NCBI GenBank assembly: GCA_002495055.1 | Contig: DADR01000009.1 | Location: 1 to 9,997 of the forward strand | Direction of reading: 5' to 3' | Source of the DNA: Methanoregula sp. UBA247 | GTDB lineage: Archaea > Halobacteriota > Methanomicrobia > Methanomicrobiales > Methanospirillaceae | Length of the DNA: 9,997 nucleotides | Shown here: positions 1-5,965 of the stretch, piece after piece | Position numbering within the stretch: position 1 is the first letter of the stretch | Layout: the number at the start of each line of letters is the position of its first letter | Notes under the pieces: model-generated | What the model was told of the DNA's origin: nothing | Database searches by the model: none | What the model saw: the letters and a program-made list of their open reading frames with translations, nothing else | Translations under genes and position numbers: made by a program

Positions 1-1
1 A

Positions 2-1453
2 TCAGCTGAGCAGGACGCCCGGGTACTGGCGGCAAAACAGGTAAAAGAGGAGCAGGAACCCGAGAGGTTCACGGACGAATCTCCCGAGCTTGCCATCTGC
101 CGTGAGATCTGGGAGGTTCTGCACGGCCAGCTGATCTGGGTGATCATCCCCTATTCGCGGCGAATCCGGTTCCAGAGAATCAGTAACCGGCGTAACCCCG
201 ATATGCTCTACGACCTGATCAAGAGCCACGCGGCCCTTTTCTTCAGGCAACGCCGGCAGAGGCCCGTCGAGGATGGGACACTCTGCATCTATGCGGATGA
301 ACGCGACTTTGCCGCAGCAACCGAGGTCTTCACGCTCCTGAACGGTACAGCCGGCGGGCAGGAGTCGAAGATGACCAAGAAGGAGTCCGACCTGCTCGCA
401 ATCATCGAGAAAGCGGACCGGGATGAGTTTACCATCCAGGACCTGCAGAAGCTGACAGGTGGATCCTACCTGAGCATCTACCGGATGATCAAGGGCTATG
501 ACAGCCGGGGCAAGAACTACACAGGCCTCCTTGAGAAATGCCCGGCCCTGTCATTCACCGATCGCACGGTGACGATGACCGAGGGAGAGGGTATTTCAAT
601 CCGGCGCAGGACCGAAGCGTTTGCCTGGGACCGCGAGCTCTACCGGCAGTGGATGAACGGCGGGGCCTGCTGGCTGGACCATGACGCGAAGAATGGCGAC
701 GATGATTCTGGTGATTTTCAGCAGTTACAGCAGAGTTTCAGCACGTTTTCAGCAACTGCTGAAAATGAGAACGGTGCTTCCAGCGTTCCCGGTTCCAGCA
801 AAGAAGGTGATTGTACAAATAATTCTGTACTAAGAGAAGGATGTTTTCAGCAAAACCGGAATTATGGAGGTGGCCCGGAACCTGAAAAGGATTCAGCACA
901 GTATCTGCATAATTCGCGATCTGCTGAAAACGAAAATCGATCTCCGCCCGGAACGGCCCAATCTGGCAAAAGTGATACAAATTCGGCCCCGGTCTCTTTC
1001 AGCAGCTGTACGAAAGATGCTGAAAACGTGCTGAAAACAGAATCGGGTGCTGAAAGACCGGACCAGCCCCGGCCCATCAATGCCAAGGATTACAAAAAAC
1101 TCGAGGTCCCGGAATCGAAAACTCCGTGCTGGTCCTGCGGAAAGAAGGGCTCTCGGTTTGTGGAGAAGTACACAGCGGAGCGGCGGGCCCGGCCAAAGGA
1201 CCAGCAGCAGGCACGGCGGATCTGCCGCTCGTGCTACAACGAGGCGGTGAAAGCTGAGCAGACCGCATCGGTACCGCTGCCCGGGGCCGTGGAGATCTCC
1301 CGGTGCAGCCGGGTGACTGCGGATATCGGGAAGTGTTCGGTATGCGGGGTTGCGAAGGCGGTGTGGCTGGACCGTGAAGCGGGCGTGAAACTCTGCGAAC
1401 ATTGTTACGGGAGAGGATTGAGGAAAGAGGCGGAGGAGGCCGGTGTCGTGTGA
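2..1453 (+). CDS. Mobile-element replication-type protein, C-terminal part, with winged helix and two zinc modules (partial, 5' end outside window)
   Basis: The frame is open from base 2 to the TGA at 1451-1453 (483 codons), so the start lies upstream; the GTG at 140 is only an internal codon. The first ~110 residues (for example RRNPDMLYDLIKSHAALFF, DNA 197-253) resemble the C-terminal end of primase/helicase-type replication proteins of mobile elements. This is from memory and not proven. DNA 371-590 encodes a helical segment ending in a short strand, typical of a winged helix. DNA 665-1075 encodes a disordered Ser/Asn/Gly/Glu-rich linker that carries a DNA repeat array. Two zinc modules follow, each made of two CxxC pairs: cysteines from 1127 (CWSC) and 1223 (CRSC), then from 1334 (CSVC) and 1394 (CEHC). 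A role in replication initiation or DNA binding is inferred. An alternative is a provirus regulator. The gene is translationally coupled to the downstream Dam methylase. Confidence 0.7.
   Translation, partial: SAEQDARVLAAKQVKEEQEPERFTDESPELAICREIWEVLHGQLIWVIIPYSRRIRFQRISNRRNPDMLYDLIKSHAALFFRQRRQRPVEDGTLCIYADERDFAAATEVFTLLNGTAGGQESKMTKKESDLLAIIEKADRDEFTIQDLQKLTGGSYLSIYRMIKGYDSRGKNYTGLLEKCPALSFTDRTVTMTEGEGISIRRRTEAFAWDRELYRQWMNGGACWLDHDAKNGDDDSGDFQQLQQSFSTFSATAENENGASSVPGSSKEGDCTNNSVLREGCFQQNRNYGGGPEPEKDSAQYLHNSRSAENENRSPPGTAQSGKSDTNSAPVSFSSCTKDAENVLKTESGAERPDQPRPINAKDYKKLEVPESKTPCWSCGKKGSRFVEKYTAERRARPKDQQQARRICRSCYNEAVKAEQTASVPLPGAVEISRCSRVTADIGKCSVCGVAKAVWLDREAGVKLCEHCYGRGLRKEAEEAGVV
371..590 (+). 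other. Winged-helix-like domain inside the replication-type gene
   Basis: The segment starts MTKKESDLLAIIEKA and continues with a helix-turn-helix-like stretch (FTIQDLQKLTGGSYLSIYRM) and a basic wing-like region, ending in LSFTDRTVTM. The pattern fits a C-terminal winged helix of the kind fused to mobile-element replication proteins. It is a candidate for the part that binds the repeats just downstream. This assignment is from sequence pattern only. Confidence 0.5.
746..765. repeat. Inverted pair of the repeat unit, 9-bp arms with 2-bp spacer
   Basis: The sequence TTTTCAGCAACTGCTGAAAA consists of two perfect 9-bp arms around AC. It is the tightest head-to-head pair in the array and would suit a dimeric binding protein. 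The arms could also form a small cruciform or RNA hairpin, but the 2-nt loop makes an RNA role less likely. Confidence 0.6.
811..830. repeat. AT-rich palindromic segment at the centre-left of the array
   Basis: TTGTACAA at 811-818 is a perfect 8-bp palindrome, and TGTAC recurs at 826-830 and 1007-1011. The 60 bases 801-860 hold 21 G/C by hand count (35%), against clearly GC-rich coding sequence after 1140. TAATTC or its complement recurs at 820-825, 859-864 and 910-915, between the repeat clusters. It could be the duplex-opening element of an origin. This is inference. Confidence 0.35.
1432..1439 (+). promoter_or_regulatory. Ribosome binding site GGAGGAGG of the Dam methylase
   Basis: GGAGGAGG ends 10 nt before the GTG at 1450. 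It decides that start over the TTG at 1402, which lacks a comparable site. It lies inside the last codons of the upstream gene, so the two genes share a transcript. Confidence 0.6.
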
Positions 1454-1959
1454 CGATCCCGCCGGCACTGCTTTCTCATGAGAGCACGGAGCACTATACG
1501 CCTCAGTACATTCTCGATGCGGTGATCGCGTGCCTGGGCATTATCGACCTCGACCCGGCCAGCAATAACCGGGAGATCCCGAACGTGCCGGCAGCGAGGC
1601 ACTACACAGCTCAGGACAACGGGCTCGTGCAGCCGTGGGATGGCCGAATATTTCTCAATCCCCCGTTCGGACCCGGTATCGAGCGATGGTTTTCGAAATT
1701 ATACCAAGAGCGGACTGCAGGCCGGACTACGGAAGCGATCGTACTGTGGAAGTCGGCAACCGAGACTTCAGCATGGAAGACGCTGACAGCGATATCTTGC
1801 CGGGTGTGCTTTCCTTCGGCACGGATACGGTTTGTGGGGCCCGGGGATTTGAGCGGTTCCACATTCTCACCAGCGCTGTTCTATGTCGGGGATGCGCCCG
1901 AGCGATTCATGACAGCTTTTACAACGATTGGTCCCGTGTGGAGGGTCCCTGGAAAATGA
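1450..1959 (+). CDS. Phage-type DNA N6-adenine methyltransferase (Dam family, PF05869)
   Basis: Predicted to transfer a methyl group from S-adenosylmethionine to adenine in DNA. With the GTG start at 1450 the protein has 169 residues, normal for this compact phage family. Family signatures are an N-terminal HESTEHYTPQYIL (10-22), DLDPAS (33-38), QPWDGRIFLNPPFG (61-74) with the catalytic NPPF tetrapeptide, and a C-terminal SPALFYVGD (140-148). The GTG overlaps the TGA of the upstream gene (GTGA), with a strong Shine-Dalgarno sequence in front. A frame from TTG 1402 would add 16 poorly conserved residues. Such methylases in proviruses and plasmids usually protect the element from host restriction. 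The target site cannot be read from the sequence. It is not an obvious partner of the DUF1156 cassette, which lies on the other strand. Confidence 0.88.
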   Translation: MTIPPALLSHESTEHYTPQYILDAVIACLGIIDLDPASNNREIPNVPAARHYTAQDNGLVQPWDGRIFLNPPFGPGIERWFSKLYQERTAGRTTEAIVLWKSATETSAWKTLTAISCRVCFPSARIRFVGPGDLSGSTFSPALFYVGDAPERFMTAFTTIGPVWRVPGK

Positions 1960-1969
1960 AAAGCAGACG

Positions 1970-1977
1970 TTTTTTTT
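1970..1977 (+). terminator. T-tract terminator after the Dam methylase
   Basis: Eight consecutive T residues begin 10 nt after the stop codon, with no convincing hairpin in front. This fits archaeal intrinsic termination at a U-tract and closes the rep-Dam transcript before the convergent DUF499 gene. Confidence 0.5.
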
Positions 1978-2071
1978 AGGATTGATTTGAGAACAGAAAT
2001 GGGTTTTTTCCCAAAAATATCCCAAATTGATTTTACTTTAGGAACATTATGGAAAATCCCTCAAAACGAAG
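1978..2071. other. Convergent intergenic spacer, AT-rich
   Basis: About 94 bases separate the T-tract from the DUF499 stop codon. It holds GGGTTTTTTCCC (2001-2012), an A5 run at 2014-2018 that would be a T5 tract for the - strand gene, and repeated short words ATTGATTT (1981, 2026) and TTTAGGA (1975, 2037). No ORF or RNA gene is evident. It is the likely boundary between the replication module and the defence cassette. Confidence 0.4.
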
Positions 2072-5017
2072 TTATTTCCTATCCATCCCGAACTCCCGCA
2101 TCGCGGCTTCTATCTCTCTGATTCTGTCCGGACTTATTGCCTTGTTATCGGTGATTGAAAAGTTGATATGAATCCGGATTCCCTTGTCATTCTCAATGTC
2201 CTTGAGGATCTTTGTGAAAAATGACATCCATTTCTGTTTGGTCAGTTCTCCCTGCCAAATTACCTGTTCGTCTGCATAGGTGCCGTGTTCTGCAATAGGG
2301 AATTCCTCACCAAGGACATGGGTGTAGATTTCTCTGACGGAGATTGTGGTATTTGCACAGATTTTTCCTGAATGGGCAGATATCTGGTAAACACCAGCAG
2401 TGCGGGGGGATGTAAAATTACCCTGGTCATCAATTTCCCCGCCAGTTACTTCCCAGGCAATTGTCTCCACCTCAATGGGTTGATCATACTGATCGTATCC
2501 CTTCACACTGAAGGTAAACGATTCATTGGGTTTGCATTCACTCTGATGTGAGACGATTTCCAGAGTTGCAAGGCATGCGGGTTTTCTTGTTCTGACGAGG
2601 TATTCTTCAGCTTCCTGTGAAGTGATGATGAATATATCATCAGAAATTTCTATTTCAAGCGGACTGACAGATGTTTTGTAGAGGAATGGATCATACCTGT
2701 TACCTGCTTTTCCGACATATGCCAATACGCCGTTAGTGACACCTCGAACGATTGCATCCTTGACACGTTCTGGATGAGTGAGCCGGGGGAAGAGCGGGGA
2801 TGCATAGAAGACATTCTGCACTGAACGAGTACTCCATTCCTTAAACGCCGGAGGCCAGTTCCGTATCAGGAAGTTGGGACTTACATCGTCAGTGATATCA
2901 CCATCGTTGCGGAGCCGGTCCAGAATCAGGCGGACCATGGAATCAGCAGAACTTGAATGAACAAGGCCGAGGTCAATGACCCGGATGGTATTGTCTTTGC
3001 CAAGAACGGCAATTTTTTTGTATGTCCTCCAGACGCTCTCTTTTACATCCCGTGCTGCTTTACCGACATGCTCATCCAGTTGTTTCTTCTGGGTGTCGTC
3101 AAGGCCAAGTTCGTCTTTTTCACCCTTGATCTCTTCCCATGCAAGAATCTTTTTCGTATCATCTTTCAGCTGATTGATATCATCCGCGACTGCCCAGATG
3201 AGAGCATTCTTGAATGTCCGGGCGGAAGAACCAGACTCTTTGGTCATCTTGTCGATGCATTCGAGGGTGTGTGAGTCCGTGGCCATATAACCCGGAGATA
3301 TTATGATCAGCTTAAGTTGTGCGGAATCCGGGATTTGGCCGCTCTTCGTCGGGAAATAAATCCTTTCGATACCTCCGCCCGCCGTGAAGACTTTCCGGAT
3401 TTCTTCGAGTAACCGCTCGTCGATCTTTTTGGGATCCACACTTGCTTTCCGGTCAGCGAGAACCTTGGAGAGGTTTGGCTTCATGCTGAACCAGTACCGG
3501 TTTTTGGAGACATCGAGATAGAAGCAGGCTCCGTTCGGTGGAGCGAGTGCTTCAAGTACGGTCTCGATGTTACCGATATCCAAGTCCGGCTCCCCGACCG
3601 CGAGTCGTATCTCCGAGAGCGTCGCTTCCGCGGTCCTTGCCTGACCCCCATTGGATTCGAAGAAGATGGTTGTTGCTACTTTGCGGTGGAGCCGGGCTTT
3701 CCGGATCGGTTCGGTTGCTTCCGCGTCAAGTCGTGTAGCATTCGAGTCACTCTTTCCACAGATATCGGTTGTTACTGCCGCCTCAAGCCGCGATTCCCCG
3801 AGCTGTTCAAAGACTGCAGCACGGAAAAGGGATTCATCAAGAGGGGCGGAACCGATCCCGATGAGGGTGTCTTTATGCTTGCCGAGATAGCCCTCCCGAT
3901 AAGCCTGAGAGACCCAGAGAGCAAGCATGCGCAATACTCCCCGGGTCTGCTGGAACCGGGGGAGTGCCCGCCATTTTCGTTCAAAGACCGAGATAACCAG
4001 CGGATGGAATGGATAGGATGCTTTGAACTCTTCACGGGCCCGGTCCACTGGGAACCATGAGGGAACCTGCTGCCGGTGTTCAACAACCCAATCCGCATAT
4101 TCCTGAATGATCTTATTTGCCTCGTTCGGAACGCCCTCCCATTCAAAGAGGCGGCGGCGGATGATTTCAGCAGTTTCTTTTTCGTGAGAGATCTGGACAG
4201 GTTTTCCCACACGGTCAAGGAGTTTCTTGATCCTGTCGTAATCCTCCTGGTCGCTCGGTGTCATCTCAAGCTCAGACGCTGGCACTGAAACGACGAGGAC
4301 AACGCGATCCATTCCCCGGGCGGCTTCTGAGAGGTTATGGAGGAAAGCATAGAATTGATCGGCGAGCCCGCTCTTGCGGGTGCGGGTCACATAATTCATG
4401 AGCTCGTCCATGAGGATGAGGGACGGGGTGTCTTTTGGCAGGAATTTCCGGATAACATCCCCGGAGGGAGCTGTCAGTTTTTCCTCGTGCTCCTTGAGAA
4501 TTTTTAGTGCTTTCTCTCCGCCGAGCTGGAAGGCGATTTCCCCCCACGGGGTTTTCCGCAGCGGCGTCCCGTCATCGCCACCGCGGCCGGATAAAGAATC
4601 GAACTCTTTCCCGTCAAAGATGGCAATGGCGGCGCAGGGCACGGTGTCGATCTCCGCACGGTTGAGAATGGTCATGACACCGGGCAGGTTATTTGCAGCC
4701 GGACCTTCCTTTGCCAGATGGTAGAGGAGCGTGAGGGAGTGTGTTTTTCCTCCACCGAACTGAGTGGCGAGGTTGAAGACGGCAGAGGTCTGTGTGCGTT
4801 CACCGGAGAGGCGGCGTATCACTTCGGCGGCAAGGCCGGTAAGATTTTCAGTGAGGTAGGTTCTTTTAAAAAATTGTTTTGGGTCGAGATAATCCTCGCT
4901 TGCCTGCCCGTTCCGGACCAGATCCAGGTTGACTGCGAATTCCGCTGCATCGAGCGGCCGTCCTTCTTTGAGATCATCACGCGGAGTGACGATTTTATAC
5001 CAAGGTTTCAGTGCCAT
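2072..5017 (-). CDS. DUF499-family AAA+ ATPase (COG1483) of a DUF1156-associated defence cassette
   Basis: A 981-residue protein, close to the usual size of the family. Residues 1-60 match the N-terminal DUF499 pattern (PWYKIVTPRDDL). The P-loop is LATQFGGGKTHS (83-94), with T replacing the first Gly, as I recall is usual in this family. Walker B is SLILMDELMNYV (199-210; D204, E205). A strand followed by SVPASEL (241-250) fits a sensor-1 region. SYPFHPLVISVFERKW (334-350) and FQQTRGVLRMLALWV (355-369) are family hallmarks; the arginine there may act like sensor 2. Residues ~813-894 look Ig-like, and 905-979 form a small C-terminal domain (WQGELTKQKWMSF). ATP hydrolysis is strongly supported. 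The job in defence, with the DUF1156 methylase as partner, is inferred from known co-occurrence. The start is supported by GGTG 7 nt upstream. The gene is separated from the methylase-TIR pair by a + strand gene, so it probably has its own promoter. Confidence 0.88.
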   Translation of the reverse strand: MALKPWYKIVTPRDDLKEGRPLDAAEFAVNLDLVRNGQASEDYLDPKQFFKRTYLTENLTGLAAEVIRRLSGERTQTSAVFNLATQFGGGKTHSLTLLYHLAKEGPAANNLPGVMTILNRAEIDTVPCAAIAIFDGKEFDSLSGRGGDDGTPLRKTPWGEIAFQLGGEKALKILKEHEEKLTAPSGDVIRKFLPKDTPSLILMDELMNYVTRTRKSGLADQFYAFLHNLSEAARGMDRVVLVVSVPASELEMTPSDQEDYDRIKKLLDRVGKPVQISHEKETAEIIRRRLFEWEGVPNEANKIIQEYADWVVEHRQQVPSWFPVDRAREEFKASYPFHPLVISVFERKWRALPRFQQTRGVLRMLALWVSQAYREGYLGKHKDTLIGIGSAPLDESLFRAAVFEQLGESRLEAAVTTDICGKSDSNATRLDAEATEPIRKARLHRKVATTIFFESNGGQARTAEATLSEIRLAVGEPDLDIGNIETVLEALAPPNGACFYLDVSKNRYWFSMKPNLSKVLADRKASVDPKKIDERLLEEIRKVFTAGGGIERIYFPTKSGQIPDSAQLKLIIISPGYMATDSHTLECIDKMTKESGSSARTFKNALIWAVADDINQLKDDTKKILAWEEIKGEKDELGLDDTQKKQLDEHVGKAARDVKESVWRTYKKIAVLGKDNTIRVIDLGLVHSSSADSMVRLILDRLRNDGDITDDVSPNFLIRNWPPAFKEWSTRSVQNVFYASPLFPRLTHPERVKDAIVRGVTNGVLAYVGKAGNRYDPFLYKTSVSPLEIEISDDIFIITSQEAEEYLVRTRKPACLATLEIVSHQSECKPNESFTFSVKGYDQYDQPIEVETIAWEVTGGEIDDQGNFTSPRTAGVYQISAHSGKICANTTISVREIYTHVLGEEFPIAEHGTYADEQVIWQGELTKQKWMSFFTKILKDIENDKGIRIHINFSITDNKAISPDRIREIEAAMREFGMDRK
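2330..2581 (-). other. Ig-like (Big-type) segment in the DUF499 protein
   Basis: Residues ~813-894 alternate hydrophobic strands. They carry the SFTFSVKGYDQYDQPI, WEVTGGEIDDQGNFTSP and GVYQISAHSGK signatures typical of bacterial Ig-like folds, ending in TTISV. Such folds are more usual in surface proteins, yet no signal peptide is present and the host protein is a cytosolic ATPase. Confidence 0.55.
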
Positions 5018-5024
5018 TCTCCCA

Positions 5025-5028
5025 CACC
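5025..5028 (-). promoter_or_regulatory. Ribosome binding site GGTG of the DUF499 gene
   Basis: Read on the - strand, GGTG lies 7 nt before the ATG at 5017. It supports that start codon and independent translation of this gene. Confidence 0.45.
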
Positions 5029-5029
5029 A

Positions 5030-5098
5030 TCAAGGTATAATGTATTCTCCTCGCACATTAGAATAAGTTAATGGAAATAATTTGAAGGATGTATCTTC
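5030..5098. promoter_or_regulatory. Divergent promoter region between DUF499 and the + strand gene
   Basis: The two genes start 81 bases apart on opposite strands. GGTATAATGTATT (5034-5046) is a TATA-like candidate for the + gene, about 50 nt before its ATG. On the - strand TTAACTTATTC (5059-5069) is a weaker candidate for DUF499. GAAGGATG at 5084-5091 is a possible ribosome binding site for the + gene. Shared or competing control is possible. The exact boxes are uncertain. Confidence 0.35.
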
Positions 5099-5944
5099 AT
5101 GCCTCATGTGTATTTTAGTGAGCGAGAAAATGGACCATGTCCGCGTGTTGTGGAAGAAATATCTTTACCCGTGTGGAAAGGTCTTCATGCAGTAATTTTC
5201 AAGTGGTACCTTGAAAGTGCATTATGTGGGACGGATCACGGTGGCCAAAATGAGCAATTCCACAATTTACTTGCTGCAGAAATTCCGACGTTCACATTCT
5301 CATTTAGCGCGAATGATAAACCTTCAACCCATGTCATTTTCGATTTAATTGAATTTACCTACAAAAATGTATTATCTACTACAAAAGATCACTATGAATT
5401 GTATCAAAAATATCCTTATGAATCTCATCGAGAGATCGGCCGAGATTCGTTTAGGGATGATATTAACCTGATTTTCAAACGAAATGGAATTATTTACGAG
5501 TTGACCGTAGACGGATCAATAGAACGGTTAGTACCTCAAGAGTTTCAGGGACTAATGCAACAAACAGAATTTCACACGGGCGACACCGATCTTGATAATT
5601 TACTTAACGATGCACGTACGAAATTCCGTGACCCTGAACTGATTACTCGAAAGGATGCCTTAGAAAAGCTGTGGGATGCCTGGGAGCGATTGAAAACAAT
5701 AGAACCGGGTAATAAAAGAACCTCAATAACGACACTCCTTGAAAAAACTTCACCCGAGATAAATTTTCGTCAGAGACTTGATAGCGAAGCAACTGAACTT
5801 ACTGATATTGGCAATAAATATCGAATTCGACATCATGAAATGGATAAAATTCCGATAGGATCAAGCGAGCACGTGGATTATTTATTCTACAGGATGTTCT
5901 CTCTGATTTATCTCATTCTCAAGTCAACAAACCGGGTAAAATAA
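5099..5944 (+). CDS. Conserved-looking protein of unknown function in a defence cassette
   Basis: A soluble 281-residue protein without signal peptide or membrane segment. I do not recognise a named domain. The middle part has RKDALEKLWDAWERLKT (184-200), and the C-terminus has LTDIGNKYRIRHHEMDKIPI (234-253) followed by a hydrophobic helix, DYLFYRMFSLIYLILK (260-275). These remind me of an uncharacterised family found near defence genes. The helical C-terminus with a basic His/Arg cluster could be HEPN-like, but a canonical RX4-6H motif is not clearly present. The gene is AT-rich (38 G/C in 120 bases at 5341-5460, by hand count), unlike the flanking GC-rich genes. It is divergent from DUF499 and convergent with the TIR gene, so it is probably a separately acquired and separately expressed gene. 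It could be an accessory effector, an antitoxin-like regulator, or unrelated cargo. Confidence 0.75.
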   Translation: MPHVYFSERENGPCPRVVEEISLPVWKGLHAVIFKWYLESALCGTDHGGQNEQFHNLLAAEIPTFTFSFSANDKPSTHVIFDLIEFTYKNVLSTTKDHYELYQKYPYESHREIGRDSFRDDINLIFKRNGIIYELTVDGSIERLVPQEFQGLMQQTEFHTGDTDLDNLLNDARTKFRDPELITRKDALEKLWDAWERLKTIEPGNKRTSITTLLEKTSPEINFRQRLDSEATELTDIGNKYRIRHHEMDKIPIGSSEHVDYLFYRMFSLIYLILKSTNRVK

Positions 5945-5957
5945 ATATTTTTATGCG

Positions 5958-5965
5958 TTTTTTTT
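5958..5965 (+). terminator. T-tract terminator between the convergent unknown gene and TIR gene
   Basis: Eight T residues start 14 nt after the TAA of the + strand gene and overlap the stop codon of the convergent TIR gene at 5964-5966. On the - strand only a weak T-run follows the TIR gene (A-rich 5938-5947). Confidence 0.45.

Larger units (their letters stand above)
715..1056. repeat. Iteron-like array of TTTTCAGCA / TGCTGAAAA, candidate origin or protein-binding array
   Basis: Forward copies lie at 715-723, 746-754 and 844-852 (exact), with near matches at 724-732, 735-743, 890-898 and 996-1004. Reverse copies lie at 757-765, 922-930, 1018-1026 and 1029-1037 (exact), with a near match at 1048-1056. 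The 8-mer core TTTCAGCA occurs ten times on the two strands in about 340 bp. Start-to-start steps of 11 bp recur (724, 735, 746, 757 and again 1018, 1029), so these copies sit on one helix face. The copies fall in different codon phases (giving FQQ, FS, FSA or AEN), so the protein sequence does not explain them. The array lies in the linker of a replication-type gene. An intragenic origin is the favoured reading; a partition site or operator is possible. Confidence 0.6.

Noticed and set aside
140..142. GTG at 140 as the start of the first gene
   Set aside because: The frame is open back to base 2 with coding-like residues (AICREIWEVLHGQLIW), so the gene starts outside the window.
893..1468. 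Long - strand open frame opposite the replication-type gene
   Set aside because: Its translation is low-complexity and Arg/Pro/Ser-rich, as expected from the antisense of a GC-rich gene, and the + strand frame has clear domains.
1975..2043. Repeated TTTAGGA and ATTGATTT words as a possible attachment site
   Set aside because: The words are short, in swapped order and lie in AT-rich DNA; no tRNA or integrase is present to support integration here.
3686..4288. Open frames antisense to the DUF499 gene
   Set aside because: They run through strongly conserved DUF499 motifs on the other strand and show no domain of their own.
5822..5851. Canonical HEPN ribonuclease motif in the unknown gene
   Set aside because: The YRIRHHE cluster does not fit the RX4-6H spacing clearly, so a HEPN call is left only as a possibility.
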